Position numbers and translations under genes: made by a program. Source: Solibacillus sp. FSL K6-1523 (lineage in GTDB: Bacteria > Bacillota > Bacilli > Bacillales_A > Planococcaceae). From it: DNA of 64,000 bases. The stretch spans positions 4,132,001 to 4,196,000 of the forward strand of contig NZ_JBBOSU010000001.1 in assembly GCF_038005225.1 (NCBI RefSeq), given 5' to 3'. The notes beneath the pieces are model-generated. The model saw only the letters and a program-made list of their open reading frames with translations, was not told the DNA's origin and did no database searches. Positions 9,371 to 19,403 of this stretch are shown piece after piece. Positions within the stretch are counted from its first letter, which is position 1; every line of letters starts with the position of its first letter.

Positions 9371-9494
9371 TGTACAATCGCCTCCTTAATGTTCAATGTG
9401 ATAAACTAGAACGAACACTATAAGAGCTGTTTGTACATATTTAACTAAGAAAAAGTAAGTAGAGAAAACAGCTACCTAAGAAAAGGCGGTAACT

Positions 9495-10661
9495 ATGGAA
9501 TTCCAACAAATGAAGGAGCAACTTATTGCGCTCTTTAACTCAAAAACACTCGTGCAGGCAACAATTAGCCAGCCACGTCAAAAATCAAATGAACTGAAAC
9601 GCGTTCGACTAAAACCAGTCGAATTACGTGGCGCCTATATGATTCAGCTCGAGTATCAGTATGAGCGTGTTTTAAAACATGAAAACATCCCTCTCGAAGA
9701 TGTTCGGCAACAGCTGGATCTATTGTTTGAACAGTTCCGTCAAATGCATGCGGAGTTTTCTGACCAAACTGTTCAAGTCCAGCTTTCGAAAAAAAATAAA
9801 GTACTTTGGAAATCAGATCAAGCATTATCAACAAAGCAAATTAATTTATCACATAATCGAAAAAAGCAGTATTTACTTGATGAATCACGTATTTATCCGT
9901 TTTTAGTACGTCTAGGTGTGCAATCTGAGGATGGTCAAATTAAAAAGCAAAAATACGATAAATTTAAGCAGATCAATCGTTTTGTTGAATTTATTGATGA
10001 CTCTCTTGCTCATTTACCGAAAGACCGACAAATCCGCATTTTAGATTTTGGTTCGGGCAAATCTTATTTAACGTTTGCTCTGTATCATTATTTAAAAATC
10101 GAAAAAGGATTCAATATTCGTGTAACAGGACTCGATTTAAAAAAGGAAGTCATCGAGGATTGTAATCGAATTGCACAAGATCTGCACTATGAGGATCTAG
10201 AGTTCCAAGTTGGGGACATTAATGACTATAATGACGAAACTTCTGTCGATATGGTCGTTACCCTACATGCATGCGATGTTGCGACCGATATGGCTTTAGC
10301 ACGTGCGGTTAAATGGGGAGCAAAAGTTATTTTAAGTGTCCCTTGCTGCCAACATGAACTAAACCGTCAGTTACAAGTTCCTGAATTAAATATTATGACG
10401 CAGCACGGTCTAGTGAAAGAACGATTCGCCGCGCTTGCTACTGATTCAATCCGTGCTGAAATCTTATCACTCGTCGGCTATGAAACGCAGCTACTGGAAT
10501 TTATCGATATGGAAAACACACCTAAAAACATTTTAATTCGTGCGTATTTTACCGGCAAGGTACCTACACATGAACAACGTCAAAAGTATAATGAATTTGT
10601 CCAATTCTTAAATGCAAAGCCATTTTTAGAAAATGAACTTCGTGATTTACTTGAAAATTAA
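9495..10661 (+). CDS. Class I SAM-dependent methyltransferase (METTL25-like)
   Basis: A 388-residue protein with an N-terminal domain of about 165 residues and a Rossmann methyltransferase domain. The SAM-binding motif I is ILDFGSGKSYLTFALYHYL; acidic motif II is VTGLDLKKEVIEDC; VTLHACDVATD and SVPCCQHEL follow. The HACD and CCQHE motifs are those of the Methyltransf_32/METTL25 group. The substrate is unknown. AAAAGGCGG precedes the ATG. It is divergent from hflX and followed by a short palindrome, then the DUF47 gene on the same strand. Confidence 0.8.
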   Translation: MEFQQMKEQLIALFNSKTLVQATISQPRQKSNELKRVRLKPVELRGAYMIQLEYQYERVLKHENIPLEDVRQQLDLLFEQFRQMHAEFSDQTVQVQLSKKNKVLWKSDQALSTKQINLSHNRKKQYLLDESRIYPFLVRLGVQSEDGQIKKQKYDKFKQINRFVEFIDDSLAHLPKDRQIRILDFGSGKSYLTFALYHYLKIEKGFNIRVTGLDLKKEVIEDCNRIAQDLHYEDLEFQVGDINDYNDETSVDMVVTLHACDVATDMALARAVKWGAKVILSVPCCQHELNRQLQVPELNIMTQHGLVKERFAALATDSIRAEILSLVGYETQLLEFIDMENTPKNILIRAYFTGKVPTHEQRQKYNEFVQFLNAKPFLENELRDLLEN

Positions 10662-10664
10662 TCC

Positions 10665-10682
10665 ATTACGTCACGGCGTAAT
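10665..10682. repeat. Solo terminal palindrome of the dispersed repeat
   Basis: ATTACG-TCACGG-CGTAAT is the same inverted repeat that forms one end of the larger dispersed repeat. Only this hairpin is present here, directly after the methyltransferase stop. No T tract follows, so it is not a typical terminator. Confidence 0.5.
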
Positions 10683-10720
10683 TAGTATACAATCGATAAT
10701 AAATAACTAGGAGGCCTTCT

Positions 10721-11341
10721 ATGTTTAAACAAAGAAAACAAGACCCATTCTTTTCAGCCTTGCATAAAATTGCTGTAAATATACGTGAAGCTGTACATTA
10801 CGCGAATGATTTCCGTATAGAGTCCGTCGCTGATCTAAAAGAACTTAGCGTCCGCATGAAACAATATGAAACAGCCGGTGATAAATTAATTCATGAACTA
10901 ATCGTCATGCTCAATAAATCATTTATGACCCCTATTGAACGTGAAGACATTTTAGCACTGGCAATTCGTATGGATGATATTTTAGATGGTACAGAAGGCA
11001 CGATTGCACACTTTGAAATGTTTTCATTAATCGAAGTAGATGAATCCATGCGCAATTTCTTATCCTATATTGTGAAATCAGTTGATGAAATCGTCAAAGC
11101 GACAGACTTACTTAATAAAAAGGATCTTGTAGGAATGCGCCAACATGCGATTCTTATTAAAGACTACGAACGTGAATGTGATGAAGTATTACGCTCATCT
11201 ATTAAGCAACTGTTTTTAAATGAAAAAGATCCAATCCGTTTAATTAAATTTAAAGATATTTACGAGCAACTCGAAGAAATTGCAGACTATTGCCAAACAG
11301 TAGCAAACACAATTGAAACAATTATTATGCGCAATGCATAA
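10721..11341 (+). CDS. DUF47/PhoU-like phosphate transport accessory protein
   Basis: A 206-residue all-helical protein of the DUF47 family (PhoU-like, B. subtilis YkaA). Members usually sit beside a low-affinity Pit phosphate transporter and act as its cytoplasmic regulator. Visible family features are KYETAGDKLIHEL-type (QYETAGDKL), TPIEREDILALA and the acidic ERECDEV repeat. No pit gene is next to it here, which is unusual; both neighbours are unrelated. TAGGAGGCC lies 5-6 bases before the ATG and a terminator follows. Confidence 0.85.
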   Translation: MFKQRKQDPFFSALHKIAVNIREAVHYANDFRIESVADLKELSVRMKQYETAGDKLIHELIVMLNKSFMTPIEREDILALAIRMDDILDGTEGTIAHFEMFSLIEVDESMRNFLSYIVKSVDEIVKATDLLNKKDLVGMRQHAILIKDYERECDEVLRSSIKQLFLNEKDPIRLIKFKDIYEQLEEIADYCQTVANTIETIIMRNA

Positions 11342-11351
11342 TATTTTTAAG

Positions 11352-11396
11352 CTGATTTTAAAGTAACGCTCGTTGCTTTTGAATCAGTTTTTTATT
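11352..11396 (+). terminator. Intrinsic terminator after DUF47 gene
   Basis: CTGATT pairs with AATCAG and the inner AAAGTAAC with GTTGCTTT, with loop GCTC. TTTTTTATTTTT follows. Confidence 0.85.
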
Positions 11397-11458
11397 TTTA
11401 CATTTCCCCTTAAAATCTATTACACTAATAGTATGTGAAATAGAAAGGCGGAATTTGT

Positions 11459-13567
11459 ATGAAGCAACTAGCACATTTCATCACGAAATTTGCAAAGCCG
11501 ATTTTAATATTTTGGATTCTATTATTGATGATAATGGTTTACTTTGCCATTCAACTCCCTACCAAATTGCAAGGTGATGGCTTTTTTGTCGATGGTGAAC
11601 ATATTCGTGTGACCGAAGAACTTTCAGAAACATTCGATATTCCTGCAAAAACAATTTTTGTGCTATTTAAAGATAAATTGGATGCAGAAATCGAAAGCAC
11701 GTTGCAACAACTTGAAAAGATTGAACAGATGCAATCCATAACATCTCCAATTGGGGTTGAAGAGCTAAATCGGGATGGTTATGCCTATGCGCTACTAGAT
11801 TTCGATAACACCATTGTTGATTATTTCCCAATTATTGATGAGATTCGTTCTGTTATTGCTGATGAAAAGGGAATTTCCATTACTGGAGAACCTGTAATTT
11901 CAAAAGATATTAATGAGGCCAGTCAAAAGGATTTAATGAAGGCTGAGGCTATCGGTGTGCCCATCGCATTAATTGTTTTACTACTTGCTTTTGGCTCGGT
12001 TATCGCGTCACTTTTACCGATATTTATCGGTGGTGCCACGGTAATTATTGCACTTGGTATCCTAACATTATTAGGAGATGTGTTTAATCTTTCTATTTTC
12101 GTCTTGAATATTGTACCGATGCTTGGTTTGGCGCTTTCTATTGATTTCGCCTTACTATTTATTAACCGCTATCGGGAAGAACGCGCGAATTTTTCTGTCG
12201 AAGAGTCCGTACAAACAGCTATCCAAACTGCCGGACGCTCCATTATTTTTTCCGCGCTCTGTGTCATGATTGGCTTAGGTGCGATGGTCGTCATTGAAGT
12301 AGAGATTTTCCAAAACATCGCGTTAGGTGGCACCATTGTCGTATTTTTAGCTGTACTATCCGGCTTAACTTTACTGCCAGCAACAATCGTCCTGCTAGGT
12401 GATCGATTAAATAAATGGCGTCTTTTCCGTATTAAATCAACGGCTTCACGCTGGCAAAGTTTTGCAGCATTCGTTGTTAAACGGCCCCTACCTATTATTA
12501 TCGTAGCACTTGTTTTATTAGGTATCGCAATGGTTCCGATTAAAGATATCGATTTAACAATTCCTTCAACGGATGCCTTGCCAGCCTCATATGATGCAAG
12601 ACAAACATATGACACACTGAATAATCAATTTGATATCGGCTCGGAAACACCCGTTTTTTTACTAGCTGAAAATGATTCCGGTTGGGATTCTACTGAAGCT
12701 CGCGAAAAAATATTCGAAATTCAAGAAGAACTGCTCTCGGATCCACTTGTAAAAAGTGTTACTTCGATGTTTACTGTGGCAAATATAGACTCGGTTGAAA
12801 TGTGGGAGACGGTCAATGCCAACCCACAAGCACCTGGTGCACTCGATCAAATTGCCGAAAACTTTGTTCAGCAAAATAACATGTATTTAATTGCTTACTT
12901 AACTGCGGACGGGGCATCTTCAGAAGCGCAGCAATTTGTCCGTGATTGGTCAAAAAAGGATGTTGGCGTGGAACTTGGAATCGCAGGGCATTCGAAGTTC
13001 AGTCAAGAAATATTTGATGAAATTTCTGATAAAATCGTTCTTGCTTTAACGATTATTATTATTTCTACGTTTATCATTTTAATGTTTGCTTTCCGTTCCA
13101 TTTTAATTCCATTGAAGGCCATTATTATGAATATTATTGGACTTGGCTCGACATTCGGGCTGCTCGTATACATTTTCCAATACGGTCATTTCGACTTAGC
13201 AGAAGGAACGATTGTACTTATCATCCCAGTCATTGTATTTTGTCTCGTATTTGGACTGAGCATGGACTATGAAGTATTCTTAATTTCACGTATACAAGAG
13301 GAGTATTTAAAAGGCTCAAGCAATACAAAAGCGACAGTAGACGGGCTTGTTTCGACAAGTAAAATCATTACGTCTGCTGCATTAATTATGATTGTGATTA
13401 CAGGCGCATTTGCCTTTACTGATGTGATGCCTGTTAAGCAAATTGGGGTCGGGATTGCCATTGCCGTCGCAATTGATGCATCCATTATCCGCCTCATGCT
13501 CGTACCAAGCTTTATGAAATTACTTGGTGATTGGAACTGGTGGCTTCCATTTACGAAAAATAAATAA
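11459..13567 (+). CDS. MMPL/RND-family transporter
   Basis: A 702-residue RND-superfamily protein of the MMPL group, with two repeats of one helix, an extracytoplasmic loop and five more helices. The first long loop follows residue 35; the second half begins near residue 345. The helix-4 motif LGLALSIDFALLFINRYREE and its second-half counterpart LVFGLSMDYEVFLISRIQEE contain the Asp residues expected to relay protons. Such exporters move lipids or hydrophobic compounds; the substrate is not known. AAAGGCGG precedes the ATG. It appears monocistronic. Confidence 0.9.
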   Translation: MKQLAHFITKFAKPILIFWILLLMIMVYFAIQLPTKLQGDGFFVDGEHIRVTEELSETFDIPAKTIFVLFKDKLDAEIESTLQQLEKIEQMQSITSPIGVEELNRDGYAYALLDFDNTIVDYFPIIDEIRSVIADEKGISITGEPVISKDINEASQKDLMKAEAIGVPIALIVLLLAFGSVIASLLPIFIGGATVIIALGILTLLGDVFNLSIFVLNIVPMLGLALSIDFALLFINRYREERANFSVEESVQTAIQTAGRSIIFSALCVMIGLGAMVVIEVEIFQNIALGGTIVVFLAVLSGLTLLPATIVLLGDRLNKWRLFRIKSTASRWQSFAAFVVKRPLPIIIVALVLLGIAMVPIKDIDLTIPSTDALPASYDARQTYDTLNNQFDIGSETPVFLLAENDSGWDSTEAREKIFEIQEELLSDPLVKSVTSMFTVANIDSVEMWETVNANPQAPGALDQIAENFVQQNNMYLIAYLTADGASSEAQQFVRDWSKKDVGVELGIAGHSKFSQEIFDEISDKIVLALTIIIISTFIILMFAFRSILIPLKAIIMNIIGLGSTFGLLVYIFQYGHFDLAEGTIVLIIPVIVFCLVFGLSMDYEVFLISRIQEEYLKGSSNTKATVDGLVSTSKIITSAALIMIVITGAFAFTDVMPVKQIGVGIAIAVAIDASIIRLMLVPSFMKLLGDWNWWLPFTKNK

Positions 13568-13570
13568 TGA

Positions 13571-13615
13571 AAAAGGTAGAAACGTTGATTTTTGACAACA
13601 TTTCTACCTTTTTTG
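13571..13615. terminator. Bidirectional terminator between convergent genes
   Basis: AAAAGGTAGAAA and TTTCTACCTTTT pair around a 17-nt loop, with T-rich tails on both strands. It serves the MMPL gene and the small membrane-protein gene. Confidence 0.88.
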
Positions 13616-13840
13616 TTAACTAATTTTCAATAGTTGCTCATATTGGTGCATGGCTGACTTTGTATAGCTTGGCTCGTTTGTTTCATCATTTTGCTGGTCT
13701 TTTTTTTGCTTTGGATCCCATGTCATATAAAAAGCTTGAATGGCTATCACAATCGCAATGGTTGCTGCAATAATTGTCCCGATCACGATGAATCCCATCT
13801 TTTTACCGGAAATTTCTTTTGATGTTCCTACTTGTGCCAT
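13616..13840 (-). CDS. Small single-pass membrane protein, unknown
   Basis: A 74-residue protein that I do not recognise. A short basic N-terminus is followed by one hydrophobic helix (about residues 16-37) and then a polar tail rich in Lys, Gln, Asn and Glu. A GAGGGAAAA site lies before the ATG. It is 18 bp downstream of the next gene on the same strand and probably transcribed with it. No function is claimed. Confidence 0.65.
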   Translation of the reverse strand: MAQVGTSKEISGKKMGFIVIGTIIAATIAIVIAIQAFYMTWDPKQKKDQQNDETNEPSYTKSAMHQYEQLLKIS

Positions 13841-13858
13841 ACGTTTTCCCTCACTTTA

Positions 13859-14320
13859 TTATTTTACAGCTCGGAATCCCTCTTCGCGTAAATAAGCTAC
13901 CGCATCTTCACGCGTACCAAATGATTCTTCCAAATTGCGCTGATGATAAATATTCCATGAACGATTATTAAATTCTAGCTCCAGCTCGGTTCCTTCACGA
14001 GAAGCCCAAATTTCAATAATTGGTGAATCATCAATTTCCTCTGATAAATAGTCAATCGCATCCGCCACGATTTCGCGTAATGCCGCCTCACTGTAATCAC
14101 GAATGTTCACAAGCCCTTTGTCACTAGCTTCTTTTTCGTATTTCACCAAATCTCCGACAAAGACAAAACCATTGCCGTTTGGATGGAGCTTTTCTACCAC
14201 TATAGATTTTTCATATAAAGTTTCTTCAAAATGATAATTTAAACGCTTTAACGAAATTTCCTTTTTCGTTAGCGTTGGAAATGTTTCGATGATGGCTTGC
14301 TTTTGTTCAAATGTTAGCAT
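13859..14320 (-). CDS. Conserved hypothetical cytoplasmic protein
   Basis: A 153-residue acidic protein without signal peptide or membrane helix. I do not recognise its family. The N-terminus (MLTFEQKQAIIETF) is helical, and the centre has alternating strand-like segments such as GNGFVFVGDL. The ATG at 14318-14320 is chosen because AAAGGAG lies 6 bases upstream; an in-frame ATG 18 codons earlier lacks a site. The upstream gap carries a partial palindromic repeat. Confidence 0.7.
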   Translation of the reverse strand: MLTFEQKQAIIETFPTLTKKEISLKRLNYHFEETLYEKSIVVEKLHPNGNGFVFVGDLVKYEKEASDKGLVNIRDYSEAALREIVADAIDYLSEEIDDSPIIEIWASREGTELELEFNNRSWNIYHQRNLEESFGTREDAVAYLREEGFRAVK

Positions 14321-14377
14321 TATTTGCTCCTTTAATTTTGCATTCTTAATTATTAAGTATAACACGTTCGCCATAAA

Positions 14378-14460
14378 TCAATTACGCCTCGGCTAACTTT
14401 AGTCCAGATTTTTTCGAGCGAGCTCGAAAAACTCCCCTTAAAAATCTGTGACATAGGCTT
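14378..14460. repeat. Dispersed palindromic repeat, copy B (partial)
   Basis: It carries AATTACGCCTCGGC with a degenerated second arm, then TCCAGATTTTTTCGAGC, a GCTCGAAAAA arm and TTAAAAATCTGTGACAT, and stops there. The AACTTGATT end module is missing. Confidence 0.7.
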
Positions 14461-14466
14461 CTTATT

Positions 14467-15555
14467 TTAGACAGTCTTTGTTGCTGCTTCTTTAATACTT
14501 TTTCGTTCATGGTAAATATTCTGTACGATTACTTTAATAACTGCATACGTTGGAATCGCTACTAAAATCCCGATAAAGCCCGCAATATTCCCCGCAGCCA
14601 GCACTAAAGAAATAACTGTTAACGGGTGAATATCCAATGATTTCCCCATAATATTCGGGGTAATCAAATTACTTTCAACTTGCTGAGCAATTAATGTAAT
14701 CACACCTACCCATACAACTAACATCGGATCTTGAATGAGTGCCACAATAACAGCCGGTACAAGTGATATCCATGGACCAATAAACGGTATCATGTTCATA
14801 AAAAATGAAAAAATCGCGAGTAATATTGAATATTCCAAGTCAATAATTAAATATCCGATAAACATCATCATTGCTAGTAAAAAACTAACGAGCACTTGTC
14901 CTTGTACATAGCTACGTAACACTGTATCAATATCTTCCATTGTTTTTTTCAACCATGTACGACGTTTTCCAGAAAATATATCATAAATTTGTGGGGCAAA
15001 TTTCTCATGATCCTTCAGCATAAAAATAAAGAAGAACGGCACTAATATTAATGTAAACGTCACCGAAACCGCACCACTTACAATCGTTACAAGATACTTA
15101 CTACTAGTAACAGCAATATTTTGAATGGAGCTCGTTATCGTTGCGACAAACTCCTCAACTTGAGGTGGTAAGTCCCCCCAATTTTGCCAGTTTACTAGCA
15201 CAAAGTTAATTGCCTCTTCAATTTGATAAGCAATTGTTGGGGCATTCGCTACAAGTTTATTTACTTGGTTCGCAACTGGTGAGCCAACAAGTAGTAATAG
15301 CCCTGTTACTGCACCGATCAAGATGAGAACAATCGTCGTTAAACTCCCCCATCTCGGCATTCCTTTCTTCTCTAACAATCTTTGTAATGGCTCCATCACA
15401 TAGTAAAGTACACCACCGAGCAATACTGGAATTAGAATTGTCTTAAATATAATGACAATTGGATTGAAAATGGCATGGATTTCAATAAAGTATTTTATAA
15501 TTAATAATAGAATGACTATCCCTATGCCGACTTGGAACCATAATTTTCTTGTCAT
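14467..15555 (-). CDS. AI-2E family transporter
   Basis: A 362-residue integral membrane protein of the AI-2E family (UPF0118, TqsA/PerM/YueF group). The first hydrophobic pair lies in residues 1-50, a third by residue 95, then an amphipathic linker and the conserved C-terminal helices with MNMIPFIGPWISLVPAVIVAL and ITPNIMGKSLDIHPL. Members are linked to autoinducer-2 or Na+(Li+)/H+ export; nothing here decides between them. GAAAGAAG precedes the ATG. Confidence 0.88.
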   Translation of the reverse strand: MTRKLWFQVGIGIVILLLIIKYFIEIHAIFNPIVIIFKTILIPVLLGGVLYYVMEPLQRLLEKKGMPRWGSLTTIVLILIGAVTGLLLLVGSPVANQVNKLVANAPTIAYQIEEAINFVLVNWQNWGDLPPQVEEFVATITSSIQNIAVTSSKYLVTIVSGAVSVTFTLILVPFFFIFMLKDHEKFAPQIYDIFSGKRRTWLKKTMEDIDTVLRSYVQGQVLVSFLLAMMMFIGYLIIDLEYSILLAIFSFFMNMIPFIGPWISLVPAVIVALIQDPMLVVWVGVITLIAQQVESNLITPNIMGKSLDIHPLTVISLVLAAGNIAGFIGILVAIPTYAVIKVIVQNIYHERKSIKEAATKTV

Positions 15556-15626
15556 AATTTCACTTTCTTCCTTTCAATAATTTCTTCTTAGTTATGTCTT
15601 AGAATGCCACAAAATGGGGTGAATTA

Positions 15627-15659
15627 CAAAAATCCGCTCAATTTATTTGAACGGATTTT
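15627..15659 (-). terminator. Intrinsic terminator after M3 peptidase gene
   Basis: The stem AAAATCCG(T/C)TCAA with its complement lies between 15628 and 15659. On the minus strand TTTTTG follows. Confidence 0.85.
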
Positions 15660-15665
15660 GCAATT

Positions 15666-17363
15666 TTATAATTTTTTATCGTCTACCGAATTTAAATAAT
15701 CCTCAATTGTTTCAATAACTGATTGCACACAGCCATCTTCAAATGGAGAAATTAAGCCCGCTTCACGCACAAGACCTGTAAATGATTGTGAACCACCTAA
15801 GCGGCATAAGTTCGCGTAATCTTTCCATGCAGCATCAAAATCTTCACGTGAACGTTTCCAAAATTGGAAGGCACAAATTTGCGCTAATGTGTAATCAATA
15901 TAATAGAATGGGCTACCATAAATATGTTGCTGACGTTGCCAAATAGCACCTGTTTCTAAATATTCATGACCATCATAATCGCGATGTGGTAAATATTTTT
16001 TTTCGATTTCTTTCCATGCTCCGTTACGCTCTGCTGGTGTCATTTCTGGATGTTCATACACAATATGTTGGAATTCATCCACCGCGACCCCGTACGGTAA
16101 AAATAATAAACCACTGCTTAAATGATCAAATTTATATTTTTCTGTTTGATGTTCAAAAAATAATTCCATCCATGGCCACGTGAAAAATTCCATACTCATC
16201 GAATGAATTTCACAAGACTCATACGTTGGCCATAAATATTCTGGAATGCCAATATCACGACTTGAATACACTTGGAAAGCATGACCCGCTTCATGTGTTA
16301 AAACGTCGATGTCTCCTGATGTCCCGTTGAAGTTTGAGAAAATGAAAGGTGCTTTATAGTCCTCAATAAATGTACAATAGCCGCCACCTTCTTTTCCTTT
16401 TTGCGCAACTAAATCCATCAAGTCATGATCAATCATAAAGTTGAAAAATTCTCCTGTTTCATGCGAAAGTTCCTCATACATCTTTTTACCGTTCGCTACG
16501 ATCCAATCGGCATCCCCTTGAGGCGTAGCATTTCCTGTTAAAAATGATAAGCCTTCATCATAAAACTTAAAGTCATCTACCCCAATACGCTCTGCTTGAC
16601 GCTCATATAACTTCGTTGCAATTGGTACAATAAATTGACGCACTTGCTCACGGAAATTGGCTACCATCTTTGCATCATAATCAATACGGTCCATATTCAC
16701 ATAGCCTAGCTCCACATAGTTTTTAAAACCTAGCGTTGTCGCAATTTCATGACGCAACTTGACCAATTGATCATAAATCGAATCAAATTGATCTTTGTTG
16801 TTTTCAAAAAATTCCGCACTTGCAACGCGGGCTGCTTTACGCACACTGCGATCTGTAGACTCCCCGTAAGGTCCTAACTGTGCAAGCGTTAATGTTTGCC
16901 CATCAAAGTCAATTTGAGCAGAAGCTACAAGCTTACTATATTCAGAAGATAATTTATTTTCCTTTTGCAATAACTCAATGACTTCTGGTGAGAAGCCTTT
17001 TAATAAGTTTTCTGCTAATGCAAATAATTGCGTGCCCCATTTCTCTTCTAGTTGTGCGCGAAATGGTGATTTTACAAGCTCTGTATAATAGTTAAATGTT
17101 AGCTCATCTGCTTCCGGACTTACTTCATCAAAGAAATCACGTTCAGCTTGATAAAAGGCATCGTTCGTATCAACGGATGCACGGATATAAACGAGATTTG
17201 CCATCGTGGAAAATCCGTTGCGCATCGTATTCAGCTTTTCAATTACGACACTTTGATCTTCTACCGTTGATGCTGCTTTAAACTGTTCGATTAACGCCGC
17301 TGATTCTTTTTTCATCTCATCCAAATTTGGACGTGTGTACTCAAAGTCTTTAAATGTCTTCAT
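15666..17363 (-). CDS. M3-family oligoendopeptidase
   Basis: Cytoplasmic zinc metallo-oligopeptidase of family M3 (PepF/oligoendopeptidase F group), which degrades short peptides. The 565-residue protein has the HEXXH zinc site HEAGH at residues 357-361, followed by the third ligand region YESCEIHSMSMEFF. The C-terminal YIDYTLAQICAFQFW segment is typical of the family. GAGGTGAAAAA precedes the ATG. The gene is monocistronic with its own terminator. Confidence 0.93.
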   Translation of the reverse strand: MKTFKDFEYTRPNLDEMKKESAALIEQFKAASTVEDQSVVIEKLNTMRNGFSTMANLVYIRASVDTNDAFYQAERDFFDEVSPEADELTFNYYTELVKSPFRAQLEEKWGTQLFALAENLLKGFSPEVIELLQKENKLSSEYSKLVASAQIDFDGQTLTLAQLGPYGESTDRSVRKAARVASAEFFENNKDQFDSIYDQLVKLRHEIATTLGFKNYVELGYVNMDRIDYDAKMVANFREQVRQFIVPIATKLYERQAERIGVDDFKFYDEGLSFLTGNATPQGDADWIVANGKKMYEELSHETGEFFNFMIDHDLMDLVAQKGKEGGGYCTFIEDYKAPFIFSNFNGTSGDIDVLTHEAGHAFQVYSSRDIGIPEYLWPTYESCEIHSMSMEFFTWPWMELFFEHQTEKYKFDHLSSGLLFLPYGVAVDEFQHIVYEHPEMTPAERNGAWKEIEKKYLPHRDYDGHEYLETGAIWQRQQHIYGSPFYYIDYTLAQICAFQFWKRSREDFDAAWKDYANLCRLGGSQSFTGLVREAGLISPFEDGCVQSVIETIEDYLNSVDDKKL

Positions 17364-17458
17364 TTTTTCACCTCGTTAATTTATTCGGAATCCGAAATTA
17401 CTTTTTATTATTCATTATCCAATTTATAATTGCAAATATTTATTAGTAAAAACTCCCT

Positions 17459-19198
17459 TTACAAGGTAAAACGCTTTATAGATTGTTGAAGACCTGCGAT
17501 TTCGTCTGTTAATTCGCTTGCTGAAGTCGTTACAAGCGCGAACGCATTTTGCTGTTCTTCAATAGATGCTGTCATTTCATCTGCCATTGCTGAATTCTTT
17601 TCACTAATGGATGCTATGCTTTCCACGGAGTCCATAATCATCACTTTTGAAATATTTAACTCTTCTACGCCTTTCGACACCTCACTAATCGCAACGCTAA
17701 TATGATGCACAGCCTTTTCGATTTCTATAAATGATGTTTCTGTTTGCAATACTGATTCATTTTGCTCTGAAACAATTCGAGTCGTTTTCCCCATTTCTTC
17801 CGTCACTATTTGCGTCTCATTTTCAATGCCGTACAATGTATTTCGGACTAAATCTGTCGCAATCGTCGTTTGATCTGCCAACTTTCGAACTTCTTCTGCA
17901 ACGACCGCGAAGCCTTTCCCATGCTCTCCAGCACGCGCCGCTTCAATGGATGCATTTAGTGCGAGTAAATTCGTTTGGTCAGATATTTCATTAATCGTTC
18001 CTACAATTCCTTCAATTTCTTTCACCTTTGATGTAAGCGAACTAAAAGTAACTTGCATATGCTTAATTAGCTCGTAAGATTCATTAGAATGAACTTTTAA
18101 CTGCTCTAAATTACGGATTCCTCGTTCATTTGATTGTTGCATTTGTTCGGAAGAAGTTAACATGGACTTATTTTTCTCATGAAGTTGCTCGATTCCCCCT
18201 GCGAATTGAACAATTGTTCGATTTGTAATCTCTGTATCTGTTGCCTGCTGCGATGCACCTTTAGCCACTTCACCTACAGCCCTTACAATTTCATCTCCGT
18301 ATGCATTCGTTTCCTCGGCAACAGCCGTTAAATTCAAAGATGTGCCTTGAATATCAACAATCGTATGCTCCACATTTGCAATAAGTTCCTTTAGCTGTGT
18401 GCACATTTCATTGAAGCCTTCATTTAATATACCTACCTCATCTTTGCGCTCTAAATCCTCTAGATCAACAGTCAAATCACCTTTTGCTACTTGGCGAACT
18501 TGACGTGCTAATCGATTGATTGGAAATGCTAAATGACGTGAAAATACAATTGTCGCAATAATAGCAAAGATCATCGAACCAATAACCGTTAAAAAGATAA
18601 TTTTTAATAATGCCGTTGCAGGTGCATTAAAGTCTTGTAAATAACTTCCTGAAACGACAATCCAGTTCCAATGAGGTGCCATTACGGAATATGTTAATTT
18701 TGGTGCTACCTGTTCTTTTCCAGGTAGATTAAAATCATAATATGTAAAACCGCCACCTGCATCTGCTTGTGCCTTCACTTCTCGAATAAAATATTCCCCT
18801 GAACCATCTTGGTCATTCCAAAGACTGTCCCCTTCTCTTGATGGGTGACCTAACAATATACCATCATGGCCTAAAATATAAATATAACCATTTTCCCCTA
18901 AATTACTTGGGTTCGATAATACTCTTTTACCATCTGCACTTTTTTCCCCTATTAAAGTGGCTAATACTACTTCTTGTGCTTCTTCAACAGATAACTCTCC
19001 AGCTTCTACCCGCTTATTTGTTGCTTCTATTAACTGTAATGAAGATTCCACACTGTTTTTAATAATCGTTTCCCCTAGATTATCCATCCCGTCTTTGGCT
19101 TGCAAATAACTGCTTGAGCCGATAATTACACTAGGAATCATAAATAATAAAAAGGAAAAAAGAAACAATTTCCCGCGTATTGTACGTAAATTACGCAT
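17459..19198 (-). CDS. Methyl-accepting chemotaxis protein, Cache type
   Basis: Transmembrane chemoreceptor of 579 residues. Order: membrane helix (about residues 10-30), extracellular single-Cache domain ([20 protein letters not shown] and [11 protein letters not shown] visible), second membrane helix near 200, HAMP linker ([20 protein letters not shown]) and a long signalling helix hairpin. The tip is [37 protein letters not shown]. The Cache loop suggests a small organic ligand, identity unknown. The ATG at 19196-19198 is preceded by GGGGTGGGAAG; an in-frame start 13 codons earlier is less likely. Confidence 0.93.
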   Translation of the reverse strand: MRNLRTIRGKLFLFSFLLFMIPSVIIGSSSYLQAKDGMDNLGETIIKNSVESSLQLIEATNKRVEAGELSVEEAQEVVLATLIGEKSADGKRVLSNPSNLGENGYIYILGHDGILLGHPSREGDSLWNDQDGSGEYFIREVKAQADAGGGFTYYDFNLPGKEQVAPKLTYSVMAPHWNWIVVSGSYLQDFNAPATALLKIIFLTVIGSMIFAIIATIVFSRHLAFPINRLARQVRQVAKGDLTVDLEDLERKDEVGILNEGFNEMCTQLKELIANVEHTIVDIQGTSLNLTAVAEETNAYGDEIVRAVGEVAKGASQQATDTEITNRTIVQFAGGIEQLHEKNKSMLTSSEQMQQSNERGIRNLEQLKVHSNESYELIKHMQVTFSSLTSKVKEIEGIVGTINEISDQTNLLALNASIEAARAGEHGKGFAVVAEEVRKLADQTTIATDLVRNTLYGIENETQIVTEEMGKTTRIVSEQNESVLQTETSFIEIEKAVHHISVAISEVSKGVEELNISKVMIMDSVESIASISEKNSAMADEMTASIEEQQNAFALVTTSASELTDEIAGLQQSIKRFTL

Positions 19199-19352
19199 CT
19201 TCCCACCCCTTGTCCCACTATATAATTCATAAATCACAATCTAGTATAGCCTACTTATATAGACAAAACTATCTAAAAAGTCACACATCTTACCAGTGAG
19301 TCATATATTTTATTGGAAAATTGTGTGCAAACTTTATTTTGCCAAGAACAAT

Positions 19353-19392
19353 AAAAAATCCAGAAGTATATTGCTATACTTCCGGATTTTTA
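19353..19392 (-). terminator. Intrinsic terminator after yeeI
   Basis: AAATCCGGAAGTATA pairs with TATACTTCTGGATTT across a short loop, followed by T on the minus strand. This is one of the longest stems in the window. Confidence 0.9.
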
Positions 19393-19403
19393 AGGGGATT
19401 TTA

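Noticed and set aside
10665-10682. Palindrome after the methyltransferase gene as an intrinsic terminator
   Set aside because: Stem is only 6 bp with no T tract; its sequence fits the dispersed repeat better.
12169-12615. Minus-strand ORF of 148 codons inside the MMPL gene
   Set aside because: Lies wholly antisense to a well-supported transporter and has no family likeness; a shadow of the real frame.
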